This document shows positions 19,439 to 28,877 of a stretch of DNA of 64,000 nt, in pieces. The notes under the pieces were generated by a model. The model made no database searches. It was given only the letters and a program-made list of their open reading frames with translations, and was not told the origin of the DNA. Each line of letters starts with the position of its first letter. Within the stretch, counting starts at the first letter, position 1. The position numbers and the translations under genes are program-made. This stretch comes from Bacteroides sp. (GTDB taxonomy: Bacteria; Bacteroidota; Bacteroidia; Bacteroidales; Bacteroidaceae): the NCBI RefSeq assembly GCF_030151085.1, contig NZ_JASLER010000001.1, forward strand, positions 50,319 to 114,318, written 5' to 3'.

Positions 19439-20617
19439 CTAAATTGAGCAGCTCTTTTTCTTCACTACCTTGATGCCAAAAGCGCAGTAGGTAAGGTAGA
19501 GTACGCAGAGTAGTGTTACGGCTACTCCTCCCAATATACCTACAGTCCCTATAGCCAGTCCGATCGCGGGGGTGACTACTCCGCCACCTGCAACAGCTGT
19601 AATCATCAGACCGGAAATTTGATTGGCTTTCTCGGGACGTGCTTGCAGGGCCATTGAGTAGATAATGGAGAAAACGGAAGAGGCGAAGAAACCTACAGCT
19701 CCGATACAAATGAGGTTGACAATATCATTTTCTACTATCATAAGTACCAGTAACGAAGCGATGCAAGCAATCATATTGACGCGGAAATACTTCATCTCGG
19801 CTATGCGTACTAATAAGAATGCACCCAGCAGTGCGCCAATCGTACGACTGAGGAAATAGACTTGCGGAGCAAACTTAACCTGATCGTCCGACCAACCAAA
19901 ACGAACTGCCATTAGTTTGGAACTGATAAAGTTGGTGGCTACATCTACTCCTACAATGAAGAAGATACCTAGGAAAAGAAGTAGGATAGTGCGGTCTTTC
20001 AGTAAAGCAAAAGTATTGCTCATAGAAAGGGTAGCTCCGGATGATTTCTCGCGTTCGATAGGAGTTGCCAGTAACCAAATGGCTGATAGTAAGGTGATGG
20101 CACCCAAGATAGGGAAACAGTAATACCATTTGTCTGCTCCAAAATAGCTGATTGCCAACAGTACGATTTCGGGACCTACCAGTGAGGAGACGGCTTTGAT
20201 TACCTGACCGGCTGTCAAACTGCTTGTCAGCAGTGAACTGTTAGTGATAATATTGCTCAATAGCGGATTAAGAGATACTTGCAGAATGGCATTTCCGATA
20301 CCTAACAGTGCATAGGCTGTCATACAAGTAACGCTGTTGTAAGCTATCAAAGGGAGGAGCATACCTGCTATTGTTAGTGCCATACTGAGGAGTACAGTAT
20401 TCTTGCGTCCCCATTTGTTCATTTGGTTGCCCACGGGGATGCCGAGGAATAAGAACCAGATGAATACCATGGAAGGAACAAAGCCGGTCATGACATCCGA
20501 CCAGCCGAAGGTGCGTTGAACATAGTCCGATGATATGCCAACAATGTCACAGAAGCCCATCACGAAGAATCCGAAAAGGACGGGGAGGGCAGTAATTAAT
20601 GTATGCTTGTTTTTCAT
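19439..20617 (-). CDS. MFS sugar transporter
   Basis: This is an inner-membrane major facilitator of 392 aa with about 12 hydrophobic segments. Its N-terminal half resembles FucP/hexose-type sugar permeases (ALPVLFGFFVMGFCDIVGISSDYV, then a loop with NKWGRKNTVLL, the MFS loop 2-3 motif). It is the last gene of the operon with a GH92, a ROK kinase and a mannose-6-phosphate isomerase. It lies 31 bp after the GH92, so it most likely brings free mannose or a short manno-oligosaccharide into the cytoplasm. Substrate identity is inferred from context. Confidence 0.85.
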   Translation of the reverse strand: MKNKHTLITALPVLFGFFVMGFCDIVGISSDYVQRTFGWSDVMTGFVPSMVFIWFLFLGIPVGNQMNKWGRKNTVLLSMALTIAGMLLPLIAYNSVTCMTAYALLGIGNAILQVSLNPLLSNIITNSSLLTSSLTAGQVIKAVSSLVGPEIVLLAISYFGADKWYYCFPILGAITLLSAIWLLATPIEREKSSGATLSMSNTFALLKDRTILLLFLGIFFIVGVDVATNFISSKLMAVRFGWSDDQVKFAPQVYFLSRTIGALLGAFLLVRIAEMKYFRVNMIACIASLLVLMIVENDIVNLICIGAVGFFASSVFSIIYSMALQARPEKANQISGLMITAVAGGGVVTPAIGLAIGTVGILGGVAVTLLCVLYLTYCAFGIKVVKKKSCSI

Positions 20618-20648
20618 ATACTTTTAATGTTTTCTTGTGCACTGGTGG

Positions 20649-23600
20649 TTAATTGCAAGATGAGGCTACACCCCAAGATGTATTAGGCTTGTCGCCCATC
20701 ACCAGAATCAATTCGCCGCCTTTCAGTAACTCTGAAGCGGGGAAGAAGAACTGGTTCAGAGGTTTTCCATTCAGCGTTGCACTTTGAATATACTTGTTGT
20801 TGCGCGATGCATTCTTGGCTTCAATAGTGAAAGTTTTACCACGGTTATAGCGTTCTCCAAGGTCGATTACCACTTTCTCGTAAAGCGGGCTGGCAATCTC
20901 GTAAATCGGGTCGATGCGGCATCCGCCATCTGTTTGGAACAAACCTAAAGCTGCCATTACGAACCAAGCACTCATCTGACCTTGGTCTTCGTCACCCAAA
21001 TAGGCGTTGGCGATTCCTGCACCATAATACTTGTCGATGATGGAACGTGACCATTTTTGAGTAAGCCAAGGTTTCTTTGCCCAGTTGAAGAGGAATGCGA
21101 AATGCATGGACTGCTGGTTGCCTTGTACTACCGGATAATCCCAATACTGGTCGTTCGGAGCATTGTATCGCCACGGTTCGCTCACTTGGAATCCCCAGTC
21201 GAGGCGGTCAACGAATGTTTTCTCTCCCAATATGTTTACCAATGCCGGAACATCTTGCGGAACGAAGAAACTCAATTGCCAGGAGTTACCCTCTACGTAA
21301 TGATGATTGCGTCCTGATTGGAATGGATCGAAATCGGGGATGAACACTCCTGCGGTATCACGCATGTGTGCATAACCGTTCTTCGGGTTGATAGCGTTTC
21401 TCCACCAGGAACCACGTTCGTTGAAAGTATTATACTCGTTGTATTTACCTAATGCTTTTGCCATTTGTCCTACGGTCCAGTCATCGTATGAATATTCTAG
21501 TGTGTTGGAGAAACGTCCTTTCTCGATAGGCACATATTTGTACTTCATATAAGGTACGAGGTCTCGATTTCCGGCGAATCCACCTGCTACATGAGTGGCG
21601 GGAGTGGTTTGCATCTTCTTCATGGCTTCGAAAGCCTTCTCTGCGTCGTAGTCGCGAATGCCCATCTGGTAAGCCGATACCATCAAAGGTATTTCATGCT
21701 CTGCTACCATTACCGGAATGTATTCCATGCCGGCAGGACCTTTAGCCAACCATCCATTGGAGTCGTACATGGCAAGCTGTGAGTTCACCCATTTGGAACT
21801 CCATTCAGGAGTTACGAGATTCCAGAATTGATTCAAATTCCAGAAGCTATTCCAGAAGGCGTCGCATCCCAAGGCTACATGATTAGGATTGGTGAATTTG
21901 CGTACTTTCTCGTCGGGTGACATCCATTCACCGTTTACATCGCTCCAAAGGTTGCGGCAAAGTGCACGGTACATATTAGTATAGAAACGTACTTTCTCGA
22001 TACGGTCGTTGGTGGTGATAGTCAGACGATCCAGGATATCATTCCATACATTCTTCTGATTTTGCACAACAGCATTGAAGTCCCAGCCGAATTTGTCGGA
22101 GATTTCTTTTTCCAAATTCTCGGATGCATTGGCGATGCTCACCAATGAGATACCTGTGCGAGCTTGTACTATCGGATGATTCTTGGTGTCGAACTCTACA
22201 TATAGACCGGCATCTTTTAGGTTCTTGCCTGAGATGGAATTGCCTTCAATTACTTGATCGTTTTTCCAGCCACCTACTTTTTTGATAGGAGCGTCGAATT
22301 CAATGACAAAGTTTACTACATATTCCTGATCGGCATCATCACTCCATACGTGTGGACGTGGAGATATCTGATGACAATAACCTTCGATGCGGTTGTCGCT
22401 TACCTTTTTAACCTCTAAGTCCAACAGATTATAGTCGTACTCAGCTTGGATGTGCAGGTCTATCATGACACGACCATCCTGATTTTTAGGGAAGGTGTAT
22501 TTCTGGAAGCTGGCTCTTTCGGTAGCTGTAACTTCCGCCAGAATTTTGGTATCGGTCATAAATACCTTGTAATAGCCCAAAGGAGCTTCTTCGGTTGTCT
22601 TGTCGATACGTGAGCGATAGCCTTCGTCGGGACGGAACTGGTCGCCTACTTTGGTGAATAACTTGCCGTTGGTCGGCATCATACCGAGTCCACCCATGGT
22701 CCATTCGTGAATATGACTAAAGCAACCTACGGTTTCGAATGTTGGTTGATAACCGGCTTGCCAGCCCATGTTCTGGTTATCAGGACTCAGTTTAACCATA
22801 CTGAAAGGCATCCATGGACCCGGTGCAATCATCCAACGGGAGTGTGCCGTACCTATTTTGGTATCTACGTAATCGGCAAGTGACTGTATCTTCTGTGGAG
22901 AACGCATGATAGTGCCTTTTTCCAGAAGTTGGTTGTTTACCAATATCTGATACTCACTTTTCTTGTTTTTCTTAACGGCTGGCATGGGGGCTTCGAATAC
23001 ATAACGTGCTGTGTCGAGAGTAGCGGAGAATGTTTCGGCGCCATCTATTTTTACAGTCAGTTTCGGATTACCTTTCAGATGTTCTACATCTATCAGCAGA
23101 GGTTGTACGCTTGTTCCGTTCTGATTAATTTCGTATTTGGCAGGTGTTACGCCGCGAAGGAAAGCATATTCGTTGTTCTTGCCAAGCTGAAGAGCGTCGT
23201 TACCTTCGAGTTTTATTTGGTCGAATACGATCCAGCCACCTTCCAGTACGGAGATGGTAACCTGGTTGCCACCTGTTTTTAAATCCGCTGCGCTGATGGG
23301 GAATTCGAGAAGTTGCTCTTTGGCGTTAGTGAGATTACCTTCCAGCACTTCTTTGGAATTACCTTTTATCTCGAACTTCTTTTCTACAGAGTTCACGATC
23401 ACTTTCACGATGGAGCGGTTAGGGTTGGCGTCTACCAAGTCGACAGTCAATTTCCAAGTTCCTTTTTTAGGAAGACTTTGGATGTTGAAGAGGATGTTGG
23501 CGTCGTGCGTTCTCCAACCGGAAGTACCCCAAGTGCCTCCCCAAGTGTCATCGGGACCGGGCAGTACGTAAGGGAACTCTTTTTTGTCTACTGAGGTTCC

Positions 23601-23780
23601 TACCAGATAGTAACGGTCTTCGTAACCGAAGTCGTGTGCCAGAAATTTCTTGTAGTCCGAGGGACCCAAGGCTAAGTCGGCACCGGTATTGTTGTTGCTA
23701 CCGATGCTCCATACCTCTTTTGCGCTTGTGGTGAAAACGGCACAACAGGCAAATACTAAAAAGGTGATTAAGTTTCTCAT
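20649..23780 (-). CDS. Large GH92 alpha-mannosidase with N-terminal beta-sandwich modules
   Basis: This is an exported GH92 of 1043 aa, about 300 residues longer than the GH92 at 6505-8649. After a signal peptide (ending TTSAKEV) comes a lyase-like or carbohydrate-binding beta sandwich (about 20-190; HDANILFNIQSLPKKGTWKLTVDLVDANP) and a linker domain. The GH92 part begins near residue 305 (DYVDTKIGTAHSRWMIAPGPW). Family segments MVAEHEIPLMVSAYQMG and YLGDEDQGQMSAWFVMAALGL are present. It should remove alpha-mannose residues. It belongs to the operon with the transporter and the intracellular mannose-processing genes, suggesting it acts on periplasmic oligosaccharides. Confidence 0.93.
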   Translation of the reverse strand: MRNLITFLVFACCAVFTTSAKEVWSIGSNNNTGADLALGPSDYKKFLAHDFGYEDRYYLVGTSVDKKEFPYVLPGPDDTWGGTWGTSGWRTHDANILFNIQSLPKKGTWKLTVDLVDANPNRSIVKVIVNSVEKKFEIKGNSKEVLEGNLTNAKEQLLEFPISAADLKTGGNQVTISVLEGGWIVFDQIKLEGNDALQLGKNNEYAFLRGVTPAKYEINQNGTSVQPLLIDVEHLKGNPKLTVKIDGAETFSATLDTARYVFEAPMPAVKKNKKSEYQILVNNQLLEKGTIMRSPQKIQSLADYVDTKIGTAHSRWMIAPGPWMPFSMVKLSPDNQNMGWQAGYQPTFETVGCFSHIHEWTMGGLGMMPTNGKLFTKVGDQFRPDEGYRSRIDKTTEEAPLGYYKVFMTDTKILAEVTATERASFQKYTFPKNQDGRVMIDLHIQAEYDYNLLDLEVKKVSDNRIEGYCHQISPRPHVWSDDADQEYVVNFVIEFDAPIKKVGGWKNDQVIEGNSISGKNLKDAGLYVEFDTKNHPIVQARTGISLVSIANASENLEKEISDKFGWDFNAVVQNQKNVWNDILDRLTITTNDRIEKVRFYTNMYRALCRNLWSDVNGEWMSPDEKVRKFTNPNHVALGCDAFWNSFWNLNQFWNLVTPEWSSKWVNSQLAMYDSNGWLAKGPAGMEYIPVMVAEHEIPLMVSAYQMGIRDYDAEKAFEAMKKMQTTPATHVAGGFAGNRDLVPYMKYKYVPIEKGRFSNTLEYSYDDWTVGQMAKALGKYNEYNTFNERGSWWRNAINPKNGYAHMRDTAGVFIPDFDPFQSGRNHHYVEGNSWQLSFFVPQDVPALVNILGEKTFVDRLDWGFQVSEPWRYNAPNDQYWDYPVVQGNQQSMHFAFLFNWAKKPWLTQKWSRSIIDKYYGAGIANAYLGDEDQGQMSAWFVMAALGLFQTDGGCRIDPIYEIASPLYEKVVIDLGERYNRGKTFTIEAKNASRNNKYIQSATLNGKPLNQFFFPASELLKGGELILVMGDKPNTSWGVASSCN

Positions 23781-23901
23781 ATTTATCTTTCTTCTATATT
23801 ATATAATCTTCTATTCTTTTGCTCTAGTGCGAACAGTTATAATTTTGTTATCCTTAAAAACAATCTAATCTACCTTGATCTAACTAACCTAATTGGTATT
23901 C

Positions 23902-24996
23902 TTAACCTAATTGTTGCAATGCGAAAGAGTATGCACCCAGTGCTACTGCCTTGCTTGCGCCTAATGTGGAAACTGTGATTCCGATGCGTTTGTGAGAATT
24001 ATATTGAACGTGTTTGTTTGTTGACGGCACTTGTACCAGTGTTGTTCTATTCTCCAGAAATTTCTGACGTTCCTCTGCTTCCATCAAATTGCAAACCTCC
24101 ATTTGAAGACAAGCGAAGTTTCTGCCTGCAAAAGTGCTGATGGGACGGTTTAACTCTTTCATGATTCCCGGAAATATATATTTGGATGCTCCTGCCAATC
24201 CACCTCCTATGACTACCAATCCATCTACGATGTGTAGGGCTCCGGCAATGGCGGCTCCTGCCATTTCGCCCATCTCTTCGAAGCTGCGGATGGCGGCATC
24301 GCTGTTACCGGGACGGTTGCCTTCGGCAATATCAAAGATGTCTTTGGGTGTCAGTATGGTTGCATCTTCACCGCTTAGTTCGCTATATACACGGCAAACG
24401 GCTCTGATACTTACACTTTCTTCGGCTATCATTTCCGGGTATTTCTTGTTGCGCATAATCCAGACGTCACCGCCACAACCATTGTCGCCTGTCAGTAGGC
24501 AATTGTTGATAACGACCCCTGCACCGAACCCGGTTCCTAAGGTGATGCCCAGCAGATTCTTATATCTCTTCGGATTGCCGGAAGCTTCCAGTTGGGCATT
24601 GATGGCAGGCAATGTACCTGCCAGTGCTTCGCCGTAGGCAAATAAGTTTCCGTCGTTATTGATATATACCGGTATTCCGAACTTAGCTTCGAGAAAAGGA
24701 CCTAAAGCCACCCCGCCATGAAAAGAAGGAAAATTGGGCAAGTCGCCAATGATGCCATTCTCATAATCGGCAGGACCAGGAAATGCAAAGCTGATAGCTA
24801 CCGGTTCGTCTTTCAACTGCTCCTTGATTAAACTGAACCCTTTAATTAGTGTGGATAAACATGTATCCAAATCATCCGAAGCAGCAGGAAGACAAATCGG
24901 AGCTACTACCTCCTCGCAAGCTTGGATTGCGGAGAATACAAAGTTTGTACCTCCGGCATCCAAAGTCAATACAATGCGTTGATCGTGCTTATACAT
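23902..24996 (-). CDS. ROK family sugar kinase
   Basis: This is a cytoplasmic kinase of 364 aa of the ROK family, expected to phosphorylate mannose or a related hexose. The ATP-binding segment LTLDAGGTNFVFSA is at the N-terminus, the NNDGN motif carries the catalytic Asp, and GITLGTGFGAGVVI and VVIGGGLAGASKYI follow. I do not see the usual ROK zinc motif (His followed by a CxCGxxGCxE cluster); the corresponding region reads NGCGGDVWIM. The gene lies 39 bp after the mannose-6-phosphate isomerase gene, so a mannokinase role is the simplest reading, though fructose or glucose remain possible. Confidence 0.85.
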   Translation of the reverse strand: MYKHDQRIVLTLDAGGTNFVFSAIQACEEVVAPICLPAASDDLDTCLSTLIKGFSLIKEQLKDEPVAISFAFPGPADYENGIIGDLPNFPSFHGGVALGPFLEAKFGIPVYINNDGNLFAYGEALAGTLPAINAQLEASGNPKRYKNLLGITLGTGFGAGVVINNCLLTGDNGCGGDVWIMRNKKYPEMIAEESVSIRAVCRVYSELSGEDATILTPKDIFDIAEGNRPGNSDAAIRSFEEMGEMAGAAIAGALHIVDGLVVIGGGLAGASKYIFPGIMKELNRPISTFAGRNFACLQMEVCNLMEAEERQKFLENRTTLVQVPSTNKHVQYNSHKRIGITVSTLGASKAVALGAYSFALQQLG

Positions 24997-25035
24997 ATAT
25001 TTATGCTGATTGAGTTAACATGGTTTCTACTTGAT

Positions 25036-26766
25036 TTAAAATCTCACGTATGCCTTGATGGTTGCACATTCTTGTCCGGCAGATAATCCGTAAGGCGAAA
25101 TGGTGTAACTGCCTACACTTGCCGGAATAATAAATGTCTCGGCATAGTGTACAATGAACGGATCGAACTGGTTGTCCGGACTTTCTACGATAGCTTCTTC
25201 ACCTTCTACCAAGTTCAGCACATTGACGCTGTTATTGGTGAAATGAGTAACGGGTTTCGTAAACCAATGACGGCGTGTTTCTATAAATTCATTCGGATGC
25301 AGACCGGTACATTCTTCTCTCCAACCATCGCCGTTTTCTATTTCGGTCACGTGATTGGCTAGGTTTTCTTTTACATACTGTGTGTCCCGCTTCCAGTCAA
25401 TTACTTCTTTTCCTCTTTCTACATTGATAGGACGCGGTTTACCGTCCAGCCCCAATCGCTGCCAATCCCAAAGCTTGAAAGTAAAGAGATTCGGTGTGGA
25501 GCTGATTTCCAATACCAATGCTTCTGAACCTGAGCAGTGAACCGTTCCACCAGGTATCAGGTAGTGGTCATGCTTCTTGGCGGGCAGCTTGTTGACATAC
25601 TTTTCTGTATCAAATACGATTTTGCCTTCCTGAGCTTGACGCAGGTCGTTTATCATATCGTCTTTATTGATGCCTTCTTTCAGACCGAGGTATACGGTCG
25701 CACCTTCTTTGGCATCGAGCAGATAATAGCTCTCGTCCTGTGTATAATACATGCCGAAGCTTTCGCGGATGAACTGCGTGGTAGGGTGAACCTGCACGCT
25801 CAAGTTGCCACCGCCTACAGTATCGAGGAAGTCAAAACGGATAGGGAAATCCTTACCGAATCGTGCTTCTACCGGTTCGCCAAGTAGGTCTTTTGATTTC
25901 AATAGAACCAGATTTACTGATGGCATCTCAAATCGCACTCCATTCACTTCGAAGAAAAGGCTGTTCTCTTCGGGAACACAATCGAAGCACCAACCGTAGT
26001 TCTCTTTTTCCGGATCGAGTCCGCAAACCTCTTTCATCCATTGACCACCCCAGGGAGCCGGATCGAAGAAAGGCACTACACGGAAAGGGCTTTTCACCGT
26101 CTCCTCTATACCTTTAAAGAATGTATCTTTGTCGATCATCTTAGGCTCGCCCGCAATGTGGGTGTCAATCCAGAAACTAATCCTATTAAACAATCCTTCC
26201 TTATATTGATCACATATTCTCCAATCATTGAAATAGCCTCTTTTGTATTGCAATGAAACGGCGTCTTGGCTGTTGTCTATACCCAGCGCTTTTACTTCAT
26301 GGCGGCGGAAGCGTTGTTGGATTTCCCAACGTGCCATATCTACATATATTAATGTAGCATCGGCAGGAATGATGGTTGCGGCTCCGGTACCAATGACAAT
26401 CACATTTCCGGTAGCTGACTCTATTTGCTGTTGAGCTGTTTTTACTTTCTGGGGGTCGAAGTAGTTGTCAAGCTTTAGATTGGTGATGTAGCCAAACAGG
26501 ACATCTTCCGTCATAAACCGTTCGGTCATTATTTTGACTTCTTCTTCAGCTTTCATTAAGTCGCGTGTCTTTATGATTGTCGTGTCTGGCAAAAGTGCAA
26601 GTGCATTAATAACTTCTTCTTCGTGTACGCCAGTGTAGAAGTCTACTCCTAAGATTGACTTCTCGTTAAGGCATCCGGATGTCACAGCCCGAATGTTTTC
26701 CCACCCTTGGATAATAGTTCCTGAAATCTTGGTGGATGGGAACCGATCGTAATTTACCTTTCTCAT
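25036..26766 (-). CDS. Mannose-6-phosphate isomerase, class I, with 200-aa N-terminal extension
   Basis: The C-terminal part (about residues 215-576) is a class I phosphomannose isomerase that interconverts mannose-6-P and fructose-6-P. Probable zinc ligands are Gln325 and His327 (VQVHP), Glu345 and His410 (GGTVHCSG). The first 205 residues are additional: they look like a kinase-related alpha/beta fold (VIVIGTGAATIIP, then YVDMARWEIQQRFRRHE) but no Walker A is visible. Ordinary class I enzymes have roughly 300-400 residues, against 576 here. It is the first gene of the operon, directly below the putative GntR operator. The role of the N-terminal domain is unknown. Confidence 0.87.
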   Translation of the reverse strand: MRKVNYDRFPSTKISGTIIQGWENIRAVTSGCLNEKSILGVDFYTGVHEEEVINALALLPDTTIIKTRDLMKAEEEVKIMTERFMTEDVLFGYITNLKLDNYFDPQKVKTAQQQIESATGNVIVIGTGAATIIPADATLIYVDMARWEIQQRFRRHEVKALGIDNSQDAVSLQYKRGYFNDWRICDQYKEGLFNRISFWIDTHIAGEPKMIDKDTFFKGIEETVKSPFRVVPFFDPAPWGGQWMKEVCGLDPEKENYGWCFDCVPEENSLFFEVNGVRFEMPSVNLVLLKSKDLLGEPVEARFGKDFPIRFDFLDTVGGGNLSVQVHPTTQFIRESFGMYYTQDESYYLLDAKEGATVYLGLKEGINKDDMINDLRQAQEGKIVFDTEKYVNKLPAKKHDHYLIPGGTVHCSGSEALVLEISSTPNLFTFKLWDWQRLGLDGKPRPINVERGKEVIDWKRDTQYVKENLANHVTEIENGDGWREECTGLHPNEFIETRRHWFTKPVTHFTNNSVNVLNLVEGEEAIVESPDNQFDPFIVHYAETFIIPASVGSYTISPYGLSAGQECATIKAYVRF

Positions 26767-26791
26767 GTTTTCTATGTACCTTTAATTGTTA

Positions 26792-26828
26792 TATATGTAT
26801 GAACATGTTTGTATTTTGTGCAAATATA
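26792..26828 (-). promoter_or_regulatory. Promoter and GntR-type operator of the isomerase-kinase-GH92-MFS operon
   Basis: The minus-strand -7 box TATATTTG is encoded at 26821-26828. TATATGTATGAACAT (26792-26806), identical to the copy at 18523-18537, is followed by GTTTGTAT and lies between the -7 box and the first start codon (26766). AACATGTT (26802-26809) is a perfect 8-bp palindrome inside it. This matches the arrangement at the SusCD operon promoter. Confidence 0.65.
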
Positions 26829-26857
26829 CGTTCTTTGGAAATAAAACAAAAGAAACT

Positions 26858-26888
26858 ACTCTTTTTTTTCCAAAAAAGAGTATATTTG
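26858..26888 (+). promoter_or_regulatory. gntR promoter with internal inverted repeat
   Basis: A plus-strand -7 box TATATTTG lies at 26881-26888, 27 bp before the gntR ATG. Just upstream and touching it is a perfect inverted repeat, ACTCTTTTTT (26858-26867) with AAAAAAGAGT (26872-26881), which could be a second binding site or simply AT-rich sequence. Confidence 0.55.
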
Positions 26889-26915
26889 CCTCGTAAAAAC
26901 TAGAGATAGAAGAAT

Positions 26916-27650
26916 ATGAGCATGAAATTAGATTCAAGTAGTGGAAAACCTCTTCATATTCAGGCTGAAGAAGTTCTCAGAAAATTGATCGAATCAGAAG
27001 AGTATAAGAATGGTAAATTACTGCCTAATGAAATTAAATTGTCTGAACAATTAAGCATTTCTCGTAACACTTTGCGCCAAGCTATAAACAAACTTGTGTT
27101 TGAAGGACTTTTGGACAGAAAGAAGGGGTATGGTACAAAGGTCGCCAAAAAAGGAATTACAGGAGGAGTGAAGAACTGGCTGAGCTTTTCACAAGAAATG
27201 AAGATGTTGGGTATTGAAGTTAAAAACTTTGAACTTCATGTCAGCCTTAAGAAACCCAATGAGGAAATATGTAGTTTTTTCAATATTTCACCGGATAAAG
27301 GGACTAGGTGTATCGTTTTGGAAAGAGTTCGTGGTAATAAGGAATATCCATTTGTTTCGTTTATCTCTTATTTTAATCCTATCATTCCGCTGACGGGCGA
27401 TGAAGATTTCACTCAACCACTTTATGGAGTTCTTGAAAGTAAGTATAATATAATCGTAAAAACTAGCAAAGAAGAGATAACTGCCCGGTTGGCAGGTGAG
27501 ATAGTTGCTGATAAGTTGGAAATAAAGCCAAGTGACCCTATATTAATAAGGAAGAGGTTTGTATATGATATTAATGGTCTGCCGGTAGAGTATAACATTG
27601 GGTATTATCGGGCGGATAGCTTTACGTATACGATTGATGCGGAAAGATAA
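26916..27650 (+). CDS. GntR/HutC family transcriptional regulator (UTRA domain)
   Basis: This is a DNA-binding regulator of 244 aa. The N-terminal winged helix (about 8-75) shows the GntR pattern KLLPNEIKLSEQLSISRNTL followed by VFEGLLDRKKGYGTKV. The rest is a UTRA ligand-binding domain, which in this family binds sugar phosphates or similar effectors. It is divergent from the mannose-6-phosphate isomerase operon, and an identical candidate operator sits at both that promoter and the SusCD operon promoter. It is probably a repressor of the whole mannose-glycan locus, released by a mannose-derived metabolite. The effector is inferred. Confidence 0.9.
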   Translation: MSMKLDSSSGKPLHIQAEEVLRKLIESEEYKNGKLLPNEIKLSEQLSISRNTLRQAINKLVFEGLLDRKKGYGTKVAKKGITGGVKNWLSFSQEMKMLGIEVKNFELHVSLKKPNEEICSFFNISPDKGTRCIVLERVRGNKEYPFVSFISYFNPIIPLTGDEDFTQPLYGVLESKYNIIVKTSKEEITARLAGEIVADKLEIKPSDPILIRKRFVYDINGLPVEYNIGYYRADSFTYTIDAER

Positions 27651-27689
27651 TTTGAATTATAGATTGTTCTAAATTAGGATATTTAAGTG

Positions 27690-27720
27690 AAGGCATGCTA
27701 AAAAGGCATGCCTTTTCTGT
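27690..27720 (+). terminator. Rho-independent terminator of gntR
   Basis: AAGGCATGC (27690-27698) pairs with GCATGCCTT (27706-27714) around a 7-nt loop, followed by a T-rich tail. It sits 40 bp after the gntR stop. Confidence 0.85.
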
Positions 27721-27740
27721 TTCTTCTCCCCGAAAACATC

Positions 27741-27748
27741 TATTTTTG
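27741..27748 (+). promoter_or_regulatory. -7 box of mnmA promoter
   Basis: TATTTTTG matches the Bacteroides TAnnTTTG consensus and lies 24 bp before the chosen ATG at 27773. It supports that start over a longer frame reaching back into the gntR terminator. Confidence 0.55.
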
Positions 27749-27772
27749 CAAACTAATGAATGGATTTCGACT

Positions 27773-28846
27773 ATGAATGTAATGGAAAAGCGGGTGCTAG
27801 TAGGTATGAGCGGCGGTATAGACAGTACCGCTACTTGTTTGATGTTGAAGGAGCAGGGCTATGAAATTGTTGGGCTTACCATGTGGGTGTGGGGTGATGA
27901 ACCTGCCGAAGCACGGGAACTTGCCAAACGTATGGACATAGAACATTACATTGCTGATGAACGTGAAGCTTTTCGCCAAGTGATCGTACAGAACTTTATC
28001 GATGAATACCGCCAGGGACGTACTCCCAATCCTTGTGTGATGTGCAACCCCCTGTTCAAATTTCGGATTCTGACCGAGTGGGCGGATAAATTGGGATGTA
28101 AGTACATATCAACCGGACATTACTCCTGCTTGGAAGAACTAAACGGTCATGTTTATATTATAGCTGGCGATGATGATAAGAAAGACCAGTCCTATTTTCT
28201 TTGGAGATTAGGACAGGATGTATTGAAACGTTGTATCTTTCCTTTGGGAACTTATACCAAAGTGCAAGTGCGTGAATATCTACGTGAGAAAGGATATACC
28301 CTCAAAGCCGAAGAAGGTGAAAGTATGGAAGTTTGCTTCATCAAAGGTGACTATCGGGATTTCTTAAAAGAACATTCTCCTGAAATAGATCGTGAGATAG
28401 GTCCGGGATGGTTTGTAAATTCAGAAGGGGTAAAGTTAGGAGAACATAAAGGTTTCCCTTATTATACCATCGGACAACGCAAAGGATTGGAGATTGCTTT
28501 AGGTAAGCCGGCTTATGTATTGAAAATAAATTCTCAGAAGAATACGGTGATGTTGGGAGATGTTGAACAATTGCAGGCAGAATATATGCTGGTAGAGCAA
28601 GAAAATCTGATTGATGAACAAGAAATTTTTGAAAGTAAAGAACTCACGGTACGTATTCGTTATCGCAGTAAACCAATTCCCTGTACGGTAAATCGGTTGG
28701 AAGACGGTCGTTTGTTGGTGCATTTCCAAAAAGAAGCATCTGCGATTGCTCCTGGACAATCTGCTGTATTCTATATCGGTAGAAGGGTAGTGGGTGGTTC
28801 GTTTATCGCTTCACAAAGGGGGATCGGAATGTATCTGGGAAATTAA
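27773..28846 (+). CDS. mnmA: tRNA-specific 2-thiouridylase
   Basis: This cytoplasmic enzyme adds sulfur to U34 of the tRNAs for Lys, Glu and Gln. It is 357 aa from ATG 27773. The PP-loop ATP motif SGGIDS is at residues 13-18. The catalytic cysteine pair is visible as Cys91 in NPCVMCN and Cys188 in MEVCFI. GHYS and the C-terminal beta-barrel region ([11 protein letters not shown]) are as expected. The 24-bp spacing to a -7 box and the upstream terminator exclude the longer frame. Bacteroides often carry more than one mnmA paralogue, so this may not be the only copy. Confidence 0.93.
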   Translation: MNVMEKRVLVGMSGGIDSTATCLMLKEQGYEIVGLTMWVWGDEPAEARELAKRMDIEHYIADEREAFRQVIVQNFIDEYRQGRTPNPCVMCNPLFKFRILTEWADKLGCKYISTGHYSCLEELNGHVYIIAGDDDKKDQSYFLWRLGQDVLKRCIFPLGTYTKVQVREYLREKGYTLKAEEGESMEVCFIKGDYRDFLKEHSPEIDREIGPGWFVNSEGVKLGEHKGFPYYTIGQRKGLEIALGKPAYVLKINSQKNTVMLGDVEQLQAEYMLVEQENLIDEQEIFESKELTVRIRYRSKPIPCTVNRLEDGRLLVHFQKEASAIAPGQSAVFYIGRRVVGGSFIASQRGIGMYLGN

Positions 28847-28877
28847 AATCAAATGTAAATTGAAACTAAAGAAATAT

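Noticed and set aside
28794..28877. Longer S8 protease start at 28794 overlapping mnmA
   Set aside because: The added 28 residues are charged and would destroy the signal peptide that begins at 28878.
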